A stretch of DNA of 64,000 bases from Rhizophagus clarus (GCA_015698045.1 BLAL01000274.1:310001-374000), one strand, 5' to 3'; numbered from the stretch's first letter, positions 1 to 12,189 are shown. Notes: a model not told the origin generated them from the sequence alone. Translations and numbers: made by a program.

Positions 1-505
1 TTTAACGTTTTTGTTAATTAAACGCTTTAAAAAAATGTTAAACACTTATTTTTTAATTAAATACTTTAAAATAAAATACGTTTTTTAAATTAAACACTTA
101 AAAAAAACATATTTTAGCATTTTTTAAATTAAACGCTTTAAAAAACTTTTTTTATTCAAATTAATAAATGCATATCAAATGCTTAAAAAAAAATTTTTTT
201 TTTAAATTAAGCGCTTAAAAATTAAAAAAATGTTAACAAACATTTTAATGTGATTTTATTAATTACTCTAATAAAACTATTAACCTGATTTGAAAAAGAA
301 AAGATGTTTTTACATTTTTACAAAAATTCTATTTAATATTTATTGTTATAACTATAAATTATTTCTTGTTATAAACATTATAACAGATAAAACTATTTCA
401 GGTCAGATCAGGTCAGACAGATTACTCAATCTGATTTGATCCAAAAAAAATATCAGATCAGATAACCCGCCTGACCTGACCCAACCCGACCTGTTCAGAA
501 TACTA
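1..505. mobile_element. Right end of a hAT-like satellite-carrying element (partial)
   Basis: The first ~250 bases are degenerate copies of an AT-rich unit built on GCGTTTAATT, the same unit as in the array near 15.7-16.4 kb. Bases ~400-500 hold repeated CAGGT/CAGAT pentamers in both orientations, and the element ends in TTCAGAATACTA at 505. That end is the reverse complement of a TAGTATTCTGAA terminus, close to the TAGTGTTCTGAA terminus of the element at 15348-17164. The left end lies outside the window, so no target duplication can be checked; the eight bases after it are GTTATCAT. The family call rests on these similarities, not on a transposase. Confidence 0.65.
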
Positions 506-582
506 GTTATCATCTAGACAATGTCAATAAAGAAAGTAGACCAACACAAGACATGACAAATTGGTGAATATTATCAAGGTAG

Positions 583-849
583 ATTGAACCAGAATCTGAT
601 GATGATGATGATGATGAGAACAATGACGGTGATAATAATGATAATGACAATAATGGTAATAATGATAATAATGATGATGACAATAATGGTAATGGTAATA
701 ATAACGATGATGGCAATAATGGTAATGCTAATAAAAATAATGGAATTAATGAAGAACAAAACAATGATAATAATGGTAATTTAGATGTAGATGAGCACCA
801 AGGTCCCTTTTATTTAGAAGTACCAGTCGATATCAAAAGACGTACATAA
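583..849 (+). CDS. Asp/Asn/Gly-rich low-complexity exon, probably a terminal exon
   Basis: An open frame follows a TAG that could be a splice acceptor (581-582) and stops at TAA 847-849. It starts with an acidic run of six Asp, continues with Asn, Asp and Gly repeats, and ends in a non-repetitive tail containing GPFYLEVPVDIKRRT. The tail suggests real coding sequence rather than a chance GAT/AAT repeat. No start codon or upstream exon was found, because the upstream DNA is the end of a transposable element. It may be a truncated gene or a repeat remnant. Function unknown. Confidence 0.3.
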   Translation: MEPESDDDDDDENNDGDNNDNDNNGNNDNNDDDNNGNGNNNDDGNNGNANKNNGINEEQNNDNNGNLDVDEHQGPFYLEVPVDIKRRT

Positions 850-1055
850 ATTTAGGTATTTGTTTCATCATTTAAAATCAACTGCTTGTATTTTAAGTGA
901 TTTAACTTTCATTGTTTATAAATTATCTCTTTAATATCGTTTCTATCCTATTAATCTCTTTTTTAGAGCTCTGGTTATTTTATAGCCATTTATAAGTAAC
1001 ATGATGAGATAAATATGATTTTAATATATTTTATATAAACATTCTATACATATAT

Positions 1056-1184
1056 ATTATTGGATGGGGGTGTAGCTATATCGGTCATAGGACCGAATGA
1101 TTGGATGAAAATGGGCCACGTAGTGGCCATTTTCACCAATCAATGAAGGTCCCTGTGACTGATATAGCCCCACATCCAATAAAA
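1056..1184. mobile_element. Foldback MITE, near-perfect palindrome
   Basis: About 125 bp that fold on themselves almost end to end. The left arm begins TTATTGGATGGGG and the right arm ends CCCACATCCAATAA. Inner matches include GATTGG/CCAATC and GGGCCAC/GTGGCC around a centre near 1119. There is no coding capacity. Typical of a terminal-inverted-repeat MITE consisting only of its arms; the superfamily cannot be assigned. Confidence 0.7.
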
Positions 1185-1319
1185 GTGTTATCGTTCTGAC
1201 ATTTCTGATCATGCTGTATTACAAAATTAGACTATTTAAACTATAATTTAATCTTTTTGCTAAGCCATCCCTTTCGCATTTTTGTTTTTACCTTCTATTA
1301 AGAAATTTTTTATTTTAAA

Positions 1320-2959
1320 ATGCCATATGAAAAGTCCAAAAAAAATAAAACTACAGAACAAAAAAACAATACAAATGATGTTGATTTTTATAGAGAAGTA
1401 AATAAAGTGAAAAATACATATTATGCTACCAATAATTGGATTAAGTCTTTAGAAAACTTTCGTAAAAAACAAGGTTGTGATGAAAAAATTGAAGAGATTA
1501 ACAATGTAGAAAAATTAGATCAACAACTAGCAGAATTTATTGTATCAATGAAACAAAAAAATGGAAAAGAATATGCAACAAGTTCTGTAAAGGCTGCAGT
1601 TGCAGCACTCTATCGATATTTGAACAAAAATTCCATAATTAAACATGTTAATATTTATGACACTAATATTTTTACTATTCTATCTGAAACTGTAAGCGGA
1701 AAAATTAAGTATTTAAGTAACCTTGGATATGGAGAAGCCAATGGCTCTGATGGATTAAGTTTTAAAGAAATACAACAAATATTATCTCATAAATTTATGG
1801 ATGGATCAACACCAGAAAGATTGTTAAGAAGAGTATTTTTTTATAATGCAATAATTCTTGGGTTAAGAGAAGGTGAGCATTCATCAATTGAAGTAAATAA
1901 TTTTAAAAAATGAAAGGATGGGGGATTTGATGTATATATATATCGTTCAAAAACTAATCAACAGGGATTGTTAAATGATCATGGAAAAGCAGAGATATTA
2001 ATTATACCAAATCAGGCAGAAGTAATTAATGATTATGAATCATATTTTGCAAAGAGACCTGTTTTAGCTTATAAGCAATTTTATTTACAAGAATATAATG
2101 AAGGAAAAGGTAAAATTTTTTTGTTTGTTTTATTTGTTTTTCAAAATTAACATATTTTTCTTATTATATAATAGCACTTCAAACTGGAGTTTGGTATAAA
2201 AATTCTCATATAGGTAACGCACGTTTAAAAGGATTTATGCGTGATATATGCAGATTAACAAAAATTGATCTTACAAATCATAAGATGACTAACCATGGTG
2301 GACGAAAGACCATGATTCAAGGTTTACAAAATACAGGAATTTCACGTGATCAAATGTGCTTACAATCATGACATAAAACTGAAAAAGGATTAGAACCATA
2401 TGAATTATCAAGAATTGGTGAACAGGCAGACATGATGAACAAAATGATGATGCAAATATATGGTTCCAAAATAAATTTGGGTAATGCATATGGTATCAAC
2501 ATTAAACTTCTCATTTTCAATTAATTTTTAATTTGTTTAATATTGACTTTTTAACAATTTATTAAATATATTATAGAAACTGATGTTGAAAATATGAAAA
2601 ATGGTGAATCTTCTAAGAGTAATATTAATATAGTACAAAATAAAATAAATGAACCTCAAGGGAATTATGGCTTTACAACAGCAAGAGAAGGTATATATTG
2701 CATTTAATATTTAAAATTTATTAAATTGGGATTTATTGGTAAAAAATTTTTTATTTTAATTAAATTAGCAATGCAAGTTTCTAAACCTTTGAATGAATCC
2801 AATGTAAATAAAAAAGCATCCTTGCCTCTTCAAACTTCAGACAAAAATTTATTGGAAATTTCCATACAGCCAGAACAATTTTTTTCCTTAATGCAAAGTG
2901 GTTCTTTAACTAATTTTAATGTTAAAATTAATGTTACGAGCGATAGCCATAATAAATAG
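1320..2959 (+). pseudogene. Crypton-like tyrosine recombinase, broken by two stops
   Basis: Four exons keep one frame: 1320-2109, 2175-2480, 2577-2690 and 2769-2959, joined by GT-AG introns. The protein resembles the DUF3504/Crypton tyrosine recombinases that are abundant in Rhizophagus. An N-terminal SAM-like region contains KSLENFRKKQG and YATSSVKAA. It is followed by the catalytic Arg in ILGLREGEH, the HxxR motif in TNHGGRKT (about 2289-2312), the next His just after a stop, and a candidate nucleophile Tyr in LEPYE. In-frame TGA codons at 1911-1913 and 2369-2371 interrupt it; the second sits where a Gly before the catalytic His would be expected (GGA to TGA). The last exon encodes a Ser/Gln-rich tail. 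The copy is inactive as it stands; a rescuing unspliced form is unlikely. Confidence 0.8.
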
Positions 2960-3803
2960 GTAATTACTAATAGGTAGTTTAATATAGCTGTCAATAATTA
3001 TATATCAAATTTAAATTTCATGTACTTGATCTGTTATTGTTACGCCTAATAAAAATATCAGTTTATGAAGATCAGCATGATCCTATTGGGCTGAACGATA
3101 AATAATAATAATATAATAATAAAAACAATGTAGTAATATAATAATAATAATATGGACAATATAATAATAATATAATAATAATAAATATATTATAAATTGC
3201 AATATATATTATAAAATAATAGCGTACATATTATATATCATACATATTAAATATTAAAAATAAATCAATTATCAAAAATGGAAAAATAAAATAAAACTAG
3301 ATAATAATAGTAATTATGAATTATGAGAAAATCAATAATAGAAAGTTCTGATATATAAATTAGCATAAACTATTTTTGAAATGTTTATACTGAATTAAAC
3401 TTGGCAATCTAATTTTAAAAGATTTGGCATAATTATTTAAAAATCGGCATTCTGATTTTACGAGAATTGGCAATTATAATTTTAAAACAGTATTCTGATT
3501 TATGTCGATAAAAATAAAAGAATTTTTGATTGCTAACAATACGTGCTATAAAATTGGCAGCAAAATATCATAAATAGGACAAATATAGCTATAAACTGGC
3601 AGTTTGATTTTTAGCTATCGATATGTTTATTTTAAAATCAAAATGCTGATTTTTGCAAAATTTGCCAAAATCAGCATTCCAATTTTTTGTTCATAAATAA
3701 CGTATTTCCAATCACAAATAATTCGCACCATAAAATCAGCTTTAAAAAGCCACAAATCAGGCAAATATATCTAAAAATTGATTAAAAATCAGACTGCTAA
3801 TTT
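2960..3803. other. AT-rich intergenic DNA with small inverted repeats
   Basis: No gene seen. It contains an (ATAATA)n-like stretch at ~3100-3185. From 3400 to 3800 short elements such as ATCGGCATTCTGATTTT recur in both orientations, including a hairpin with arms ATGCTGATTTT and AAAATCAGCAT near 3641-3677. Probably debris of a foldback element. Confidence 0.5.
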
Positions 3804-5343
3804 TTGACAATTTTTTTCATTCGACCTGTGAATGATGCCTTAGACAGAATGCATGTACTTGCAGGACGTCTAGAAATACCACTTGATGCATCAAAAAATA
3901 CTTTGTATTTAAATAAATATATTACTGATGAATTAATAAAGAGATTGTGTGTAGTTGAAATGCATCTTACCAAACTTTTCAAGGAAGGTACCAGAAATAC
4001 TAAGTTCCTAAATCCCAATATTCTTGATAATGATGGTGTGGATAAAAGATTAGGATTAATTGAGACTCATTTAGCTAAACTTACCAGAAGGAACAGTAGA
4101 AATACCAAATCATCTCAGCGCATATGCCTGGAATCCTTCAATAATAAGGAATTCAAAAAAAGATTAGGATGAATTGAATCTTATTTAGCCAAACTTACCA
4201 AAGGTTCCAATTCCAATAGTGCTCAAGTTTACATGGCTATAGCAAATGAACAGTCTAATCCCATTTTTTCTGATGATGACGCATCTAAACCTGAGGACAA
4301 TGATTATAACTCTAATAATTCTTTAGCTGGTTCAGATTCTGAAAAACATGATATGCATGTGTACATAAATTATGGAAAAAAAAGTGGTATAATGAGTACG
4401 CTGAGTGCAGTCAGCATTCCAATAAGTCCTCAAGCAGGGTCTTGAGAGAGACCATTAACTCTAAAGTTTCTAACCAATCCAAGCCTCATAAAGTAAAGCA
4501 GAATGATAATTCATCTTCCACCTGTATTGTACCATCAAAAAAAAATAACCAAGGTAAGCAAGTATCTTTAGAAGAAACTATTCGCAAAATCATTCAAAGC
4601 GTATTTGAGAATTATCTTCCATATATAATTTAGCAGGTTAAAAAATGTGAACCCAAACCCATTCTAGCTCAAGGTTCAGATGACGAGTCTATTGATAATC
4701 CTATGAAAATAGATTTCATCCAAAAGAAAGAACCATTTACAAGTATTGCGACTATAAAATATAAGATCAGATACCTAAGAATTCCAGCCATGGTATTGGA
4801 CTCTGGCTCTGAAATTACTATCATAACAGAAGATATTATATTACGAATAAGGGCTAACGTTGATAAATCCATAAAGTATGATCTGAGTGGTATCGCTACT
4901 ATACCAGTTGAATCCATTGGAATCGTTCACAATTTGCTGATAACCTTGGCTCCTGGATTTACTATATACGAAGATTTTATAGTTGTATAATATACTAAGC
5001 CAATGCTGATATTTTTGAATCCTCTTTTTAAGAAATATAAATGTGCAATTGATTGGGATAAAGAAGAATTGAAGATTCCCTATAATGGCAAGGATTTAAT
5101 TTTTTCAGTTACCATGCACGAAGTCAAGAACAAGCTTGAAGTGAATTATGTGAACATTACTCCTGAATGTAATGATCTGCTAGCTTTAGACTGCATTTCA
5201 CAGGATGATGATGGCATATTAAAAAAAATATATGAGTTATGAGGAGCTCAAAAAACTGCTATATAACACTCTTAAGTATAATACAGAAATCAATGAATAT
5301 TTTGAAAGATTACAGATATGCTATGATGAACTTCTTAGAGAAT
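3804..5343 (+). pseudogene. Retropepsin-like aspartic protease ORF of a repeat family, degraded
   Basis: The upstream part (3804-4445) has three imperfect copies of a helix-like unit with the pattern KRLxxxExHLxKL, then an acidic Ser/Asp-rich linker. After a frameshift near 4440, the frame from 4442 to 5242 contains the retropepsin-type active-site segment MVLDSGSEITII (4791-4826) with a second half ending in a hydrophobic strand. Beyond another shift, at 5233-5343, a short acidic helix continues. In-frame stops lie at 4170-4172, 4631-4633 and 4988-4990. Such single-domain aspartic protease ORFs are typical of retroelements and of domesticated Ddi1-type proteins. No reverse transcriptase or integrase is nearby, so the parent element is uncertain. 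Confidence 0.65.
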
Positions 5344-5464
5344 AAGCGAGTTATTTTTCTAATATATTCTTTATATTCGCTATATTTTTTATACTCCTTT
5401 CTACCACCCTCTCGTAGAATTCTTTATTGTTTATATCAGAGGTTTTTAAGCTTACTGAGATCGA

Positions 5465-5916
5465 TTAAGACTGAACAGAAGATGAATTTGGCTCTGCTAA
5501 GGTTGATTTAGACTTTAATTTCTTCCCTCCAGCTTTATTTGTTTTTTCACCTTTTTCCAAAACTAAATCAATAGATTTACTAGGCTCTATCTTAACATTA
5601 CATATTTGTTTTTTCAGCTCTGCAAATGGAGAAACATCTTGGTTTTGAATCTTTAGTTTGGTCCACCCACTCACAACATTTATATTAGAAAGTGAAGCAG
5701 TTCTGCTGTTAGCATATGAATTAGTTAATTTCACGTAATCCTATTTTTTTCTTCACCTCTTCAGATCTGATAAATACATTTTTGTGATGTATGATATTTA
5801 TCTGTTAAATCCTTTAAAACTTTATCTCTAGGCTTTTTTTCAGCACATTGCATAATATTATCATAATCAGCTAGTGAAAAAGAAGGGGTATACCATCTTA
5901 TCTGTTGTCTAAGCAT
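5465..5916 (-). pseudogene. Remnant of a small Lys-rich repeat-family protein
   Basis: Reading from ATG at 5914-5916, the frame encodes a Trp/Tyr-containing N-terminus with a helix-turn-helix-like stretch (LKDLTDKYHTSQKCIYQI), then hits TGA at 5761-5763 and 5731-5733. A second frame carries on from ~5734 to 5465 with a Lys/Ser-rich tail. The short helix after KDLT could be a DNA-binding turn, but this is only an impression. It lies between the protease ORF and the coiled-coil ORF and runs opposite to both. Unknown function. Confidence 0.45.
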
Positions 5917-6850
5917 AGTGACAATATTTTTTATATATCTAATATAATACTCTGAAATAATTTATTAAATAAGATATATAAAAAGAATGTATTATTCTGA
6001 ATATATAAAATATATAAGATATATAGGAAGATAAAATTCCAAACGTATAGCATATACAGAATAAACAGGATATTTAGAAAGAATGTATTATTCTAAATAA
6101 ACAGATTATGTCTATTATCTCAGAAATTTATTCGTGCATTTTTTTTTCTAATATTTAACCATGCTAATATTATGTCTAATGTACATATATTGAAAGATAT
6201 AAAAAATAGATATCATCGGCTGGGTAATGCATATGAGCAAGAGCTCAAAAAAAAATTAAGATCTGTTACCAAATTCAACTTTGAAATTAATAATCTCAGT
6301 GAAAAGCTGGTAGATAAGTACAATGAGTAAGAAAAAAAGTATCAGCGAACCTATGCTGATATTGGAATTAAGATTAACCAGTTAAATGTGACCAGTACTA
6401 AAGTTAGATTCTAGCTTATTTCCAAATGAAAGTCTCATTCTAAGAGTCAACAAGAGCTTAAAGCTAAATATACTGCCAAAATCTAATTGCTCAAATCTGA
6501 GATTAAAATACTAAAAAGGAAAACAACCCTGACCCAGAAAACTTCATTCACCAAGATCCTTTCTCTTGAAGCTAAAATACATGAATTGGAAGATAAGTTG
6601 ACTGATTTAGAACTAGAATAGGCACTTCATGATTCGAATGAAGTGGGAGGAATGATAGAGGATCTGGCCTAAACTGACCCCAAAGAAATCGATTCTCTTA
6701 GGCTTGAATTACAACAGATAAAGGAGGACCTTAATTCAAAAAAATATGAAATAAAATGTATGGAAAAGAAGATAGAAACGACACATGAGATAACCAGTCA
6801 GAAAATAAATAAATTGTATTCAGCCCAGTTAAAATTATGGAAGGAAAATA

Positions 6851-8234
6851 CAGTCGGTGCTCAAAAATATCCGGCAAATTTAAATGATCGGCAAAATCGA
6901 AAAAATTTTATTGAATTTTAACCTTTAATTTTTCTGAAACTATCTTAATAACAAAAAATAAAACAGATATTGCCAGAATCCTAATATTATGAACTTTTCA
7001 AGTATACTATTAATATTTGGTAGGGTACCCTTTACTTTTAATTACAGCACGTACTCTTCTTGGCATGCTAGAAACTAAAGTTTCCAAAAAATTTGAATCA
7101 ATTTTGACCCACTCTTCCTGCAGTGCCAAGATAAGTTCTTCGGTAGATTTTGGTCTTGGATCACGCTTACGAACTTGCCTTTCCAAAAAATCCCATACAT
7201 GCTCGATAGGGTTTAAGTCCGGGCTCTGGGCTGGCCACGGAAAAAAATTAATTGAATTTTCATTTTTCCAGTCTGTTACTATATTTGCTCTATGAACGGG
7301 CGCGTTATCGTCCTGGAAAATGTACTCATTTTTATTACCAAGAGACACAAAAAAAGGTAGTAAATGTTCCTGTAAAATTTCTAGGTACTTTTTTGCATTA
7401 ATATTTTCTCTAATAATTACTAATGGACCAATTTTATTACTAATAAAAGCACCCCAAACCATTATACCAGGGCTGCCTTGTTTAACTGTAGGTAAAAGAC
7501 AATCAACATCATATTTTTCTTTAGGTTTGCGCCAAACCCAATGGTTAGAGTCATTTTGAAACAAAAGATATCGAGATTCATCGCTCCATACCACATTTTC
7601 CTACTCTTTTTCCCAGTTTTTCCTTTCCTTACACCAAGATAAGCGTTTAAGACGATTTTGTTCTGAAACAAAAGGTTTCCTGACCCCAGCCCGCCCATGA
7701 TACCCCAATTCATAAAGATTACGACGTATAGTAGCTGTACTCACAGATTTAAGCCCCATTTCTTTAAATTTTTTGGTTAGATCTTCAACAGACTGCTGTC
7801 TATCATCCCTAATTAAACGATTAAGATGCCGTTGATCACGATCATTCATAATGGGTGGTCTACCAGGCCGAGGAGATGATGACGTCAACCCATCTTTTTT
7901 CCACTTAACAATTACGTCATTTACTGTACTTCTTGGTATATCCAAAGTTTTAGAAATATTAGTAATATTGTGTGAGCCCTTGTAAAGTCCGACAATTTCA
8001 CCACGCTCAAAAGGAGTAAGCTCACGAGTTTTTGTCATTTTTATACAAAGAAACGTATTATAAAGAAATGAATTTTTTTTTTTTTTAGAAAATCTATCAT
8101 AATTTTTATTCAAAAAAAAAAAAATTATCAAATTTGGTGCTATCGGTGTTGATTTATGACCATTTAAAGTTAAGGATACGTGTTAGCAAATTATTTGATG
8201 ATCGGCATTGCCGGATACTTTTGAGCACCGACTG
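6851..8234 (-). mobile_element. Tc1/mariner transposon, 1384 bp, TA target duplication
   Basis: The terminal inverted repeats are 27 bp with one mismatch: CAGTCGGTGCTCAAAA, then A or G, then TATCCGGCAA. They are flanked by TA at 6849-6850 and 8235-8236. One gene on the minus strand fills the inside. Intact ends and a single stop in the transposase suggest a young insertion, more recent than the decay of the host ORF around it. Confidence 0.95.
7010..8038 (-). pseudogene. Tc1-type DD34E transposase with one premature stop
   Basis: The start is taken at ATG 8036-8038 (MTKTRELTPFERGEIVGLY), since the upstream extension is a poly-Lys/Asn run from an A-tract. The product would be 342 codons. An N-terminal paired-like helix-turn-helix (residues ~10-110) contains IPRSTVNDVI and the GRPP linker. 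The catalytic domain shows Asp in WSDES, Asp in QDDNAPVH, and Glu in DLNPIEHVW, with 34 residues between the last two, so DD34E. An in-frame TAG at 7601-7603, just before VVWSDES, is the only lesion seen; TGG or CAG could have been the original codon. It would cut the mRNA before the catalytic domain. Confidence 0.93.
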
Positions 8235-8563
8235 TAGATCCCTCAAGGACCGGTTAGTGTTAAAGAAAGATAATGAAGCGAATACTCTATCACCGCCTAT
8301 AAATAATTCATCACATCCTTCTACTCTTAATCCTTTATTTCAAATAATTTCTGTAGGTGGCGCAGAAGTAATATCTTTACCAGCAAGTGCTCCTATCATT
8401 GCAAGCTTCTTGATGTCACCATTGATAACATATACCATACTTACCTTACTACTTATTGCAATTATATGGTTCATGGTCAAGAAATAGTGGAATTCACGAA
8501 AAAAATGGCTGTTATTTCTTTTACAAAAAATACGAAAATAAGCCAGGAATTTTACCTAATTAT

Positions 8564-8902
8564 CTACCATATAAATACTGGTGCTAATAGAACTTCTCCA
8601 AATCTTTTCTTGGTATGAGCTAACAGTTTTTCTGGTAAATTATCAGGTAAATTTATTAAAACTTTTTCTGCCTGAGACATCATATATGCTAATAGCCATC
8701 CAATATAGATGAAATCACCTTCTTTACCATTATACCTATAACGTAGCAAAAATTGATAGTCATCTATCACTATATCTCCCATCGCCCCCTGTTCTGATAT
8801 TATTTTTCAAAATTCCTGTCTATCTTCTTTTGTGATCAAGAGACGGATTTCATTGGATTCGAAGCCTATGTATTGGGAAACTTGGTCGTATAGTTTAGCC
8901 AT
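8564..8902 (-). pseudogene. Small conserved-looking ORF of about 112 codons, one stop
   Basis: Begins at ATG 8900-8902 (MAKLYDQVSQYIGF) and ends at 8564. One TGA at 8807-8809 interrupts it in frame. The rest is regular: charged N-terminus, a segment with LRYRYNGKEGDF, and helices with KVLINLPDNLPEKLL. I do not recognise the family. It sits just downstream of the DNA polymerase remnant and on the same strand, so the two may belong to one element. No signal peptide or clear membrane segment. Confidence 0.45.
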
Positions 8903-11900
8903 TATACTAATAAAGCTTAAGTTTAAACAAAACTGTTAATATTACATAAGAAAAAAAAATATAAATATTACTAATGATTAGCTATATCTCCAGCATATTT
9001 GAGGCTGGTTGTGAGATCAGAGGGATGATCTCTCCTGATCAGAGGCCAGAAGATTGATTATGGAAATTGAAGTTAGCCAGTATTACTGCAAGCGAAAAAA
9101 TTTGCAGTCATAAATAATATTATGTGAAGCGTCTCTTTGAAATTAAGTTTCTTAGCTGAAATTGTTACATTCTACTAAGAGTACTTATCCATATAATTCG
9201 ATGATCTTGTCTATATCTGCTTTGAATGACGAATCATCTTTTTTGCTATTCTGTAATTTCGATAATGTTCAGTAATATGTGATTTCTAGACCAACCACTT
9301 TATACCACATGTTTTGGAAACCTTTTATTAGCTTACACTTATCCAAATAATATGATGTTAAATATCATTTTAAGGACATTGCTCGCTTCTTAGTAACTAA
9401 TTTATACATATTTTCTCTATATCCTATATCAACCTCAGAAATTTCTTTAAGCAATGATGAAAGTTTTAAGCGTATAGATTCTTCTTGCCTATCTAACGCA
9501 TTGAGGAAAAATTGGTAATAAGTATTGTTAGTTAGGTGTTCTCTCTTATTGGCATAAGTAATATTAAATAATTTTTTCATATAAATGCGTGCCCCTCTCA
9601 TAAATGAGATATGATAGTTTTATTTTTTTTTAGACCATCACATAGGTTTTTGATATACCTTCTAATCCATTTTTCAGCCGATTTTGGCACTAAGACATCT
9701 CTTATTTTTGATACCTCATCTTCATCTATTTCTTCTTCATCTACATTATTTTTATCTACATCGTCTTCATCCATACCATCATCTGCTTTATTATCACCCA
9801 CTTTATTATCATCTTTTAACTTTTTTAAGGCCTCCAGCACAATTTCAGATGATGGTTGGTAACTATCATCATAATTTATAAATTGTGCACAGAGGCTAAC
9901 AATAGTTTTCAGATAGTAGTTGATATCGATCTTTTTACCTAATCGCCTCACTACCTCTGGGTACTCCATTTTATTTCTGATCTTATTTGATGAATTATTC
10001 TCAACTACAACATATTCAAAACATTTACCTAATTCTGAAATTTCATAAAGATAAGGCTTAGGAGTTAGACTTCTTTTTATGAGCCATTTTACATCTGCTT
10101 CTTCACGAGTATGTCTATCTTGCATTTGTAAAATGAAGCGCTGTACACTCTTGTTATTTTTATCAGACTTCTACACAACAGTTTTAATTATTTCATTAAG
10201 ATCTGTCTGCAAAATATTCTTTACAATTTCTTTGAGCACGTCCTCCACAATCTAATGCAAGGTATATGTATTATCCATCCTCATAGATTCATTCATAATA
10301 CACTTTCCTATTTTGTGGAAAAGATTAGATTTCCCTTATTTTACAGTCTCTACCTCCTGAATGAAAGGCTTTCTATTAAAGTTCAGCTTACTTTCATATG
10401 GGATGCTGTAGTACTTTTTCTTTCCAGTAAATACTACTAGAAATAAGACTTCTCCATATGCCATTTTAAGATAAGATGATCTATTATCTTTTCTAAGAAA
10501 GTCATTAACTTCATTGTGGAGTTTTTCCATCACTTCCATATTAGAGATGTTCATCATTTTAGACCAATATTCTTCTTTCAGGATTCCATTACCACTGTCA
10601 TATGCCTCATCATATTTCTGAAAGCACCTTTCTGAAAGAACTAGGTATAATGAATCAGTGTCTCCATATTTTATCTGAAAACCCTTACTTTTAACAAAAT
10701 TTGCGACAAGTTTGATATTTCTCTGTCCAGCTGATGTAACGCCTTTAATCAGTGCTCACAAGAAGAAAGGGAATTTACTATCTCCAGCAGTACCATAAAA
10801 TGTATTCATGTACATCTTAAGAGCATATTGTTTCACATCTAAGCAAGAGCAGTCGAAACAAATAGAATCATATTCTACCATAAATTCATGCCTTGCTTTA
10901 TTAATAAAATGATATAAATTTTTAGTAAGGTTGTCATGTTTTTTTCCTTCTGCATTTGCTAATTTCTTTTCGATAGTTTCTGATAATGATAAACCTTTAC
11001 CCATTGAAGCTATTATCAGTTCCATGTCTTTCTTTTTTTCTTTCAAAGGAGCAAGACATTTTTTCATCTCATTCTGTTTACTAGATAAATATTCTAACAC
11101 ATTGGCATAGAGACCCTTTTCTTCAAAGATGTTATTATGTTGAATAGATCATGTGAAACAATCCTGATTATTGAATTTAAAACTAATTTCGTGGAGTTTT
11201 TTACCACTTTGTTCAACACGCTCTTAAGATAAAATGATTTTATTGGGCGAGAGGTTGTATGTCATGATAAGGCTTGGATACAAAGATGCAAAGTCTAAAC
11301 CAGTTACAGGATATTTATTTTAAGCCTCTTTATTGGTTGGAAGATATATGCTCCTAGGAAACTCTCAGATTCTGTTTGTTCACATGATATAGTGCTAGTT
11401 AAAAACCTTCTTTACCATGCATTAGCACCCAAAAGGTTACATACTTTCATTCCTCCTGCGAAATAATGTGCATCATATAATGATAAGAAAGATACAGACA
11501 CTACCTCTCTATATTTATTAATTACATTGTGCTTAACCATTAATCGCTGACAACTAAGAGCATTAATAATATAGTATTTAGCTACTTCACGCATCTACTT
11601 GGCTGTTGTGGTATTTGTTTCTTTTAATGCCATTTCATAATATTTATTCATGCAATAAATAGGTAAATCCACTGTGTTGTTAAGATTACACTCCCTAAAG
11701 TAATATGCGAGACTACTTTTTTCAGATTTAGAATATAATCCCATAAAACAGGACTAGACATCGATAGCTATGCATCCAGAAACTTTAAGATATTTTGAAT
11801 AGAAGTTTCCATTATTTACTTTTATTAGATTATACTGATATTACCATTTTGTAATTTTTTTCAGGCTCGATGATTTAAATGACATATGATTGAATATCCA

Positions 11901-12189
11901 TTTGAGTACCCCTAATTTTTTAGCTTTCTCTACAATAAATCTCCAGTCATATTGTGAATCGTTAAAATCTATTTGTATGTCTGGGGCTAAAAATTTTCAA
12001 CACAAGGCAAATGCTTTTAGTAAATTAGTCTGAGATCCATATACAATTGTGGTCCAACATGTATCTGATGCCATCTTGATGTCAACAAGGCAGATTTGTT
12101 TTAATGGTTTAGGATCATCTTTCCAGTGAACTGTCATACAAATCATGAACATAACATCTTCTTCGTAATTTGCATAGGATGCCCCACCT

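Larger units (their letters stand above)
6172..8487 (+). pseudogene. Coiled-coil protein with C-terminal membrane anchor, split by a Tc1 insertion
   Basis: The frame from ATG 6172 to 6850 encodes an almost continuous coiled coil rich in Lys, Glu and Leu. It contains six in-frame stops (6328, 6412, 6427, 6484, 6619, 6670) but no net frameshift. The Tc1 element at 6851-8234 interrupts it. If the element and one copy of the TA duplication are removed, the frame continues directly through KDRLVLKKDNE to a Ser/Pro linker and a hydrophobic C-terminal segment (about 8390-8475), ending at 8487. Five of the six stops are TAA or TAG and one is TGA, so each could derive from CAA, CAG or CGA by C-to-T. 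The architecture suggests a tail-anchored protein; the role is unknown. Confidence 0.6.

Noticed and set aside
574..784. Hydrophobic Ile/Met/Ser/Leu-rich frames on both strands over the GAT/AAT repeat
   Set aside because: Out-of-frame readings of the Asp/Asn repeat; no start context or non-repetitive part.
6172..6850. Reassigned stop codons (TAA/TAG read as Gln)
   Set aside because: The four intact genes end at TGA or TAA and contain no internal stops, and the dead ORFs also carry TGA, so decay explains it better.
7017..7559. Plus-strand frames over the Tc1 transposase
   Set aside because: Antisense readings of the transposase gene with no motif of their own.
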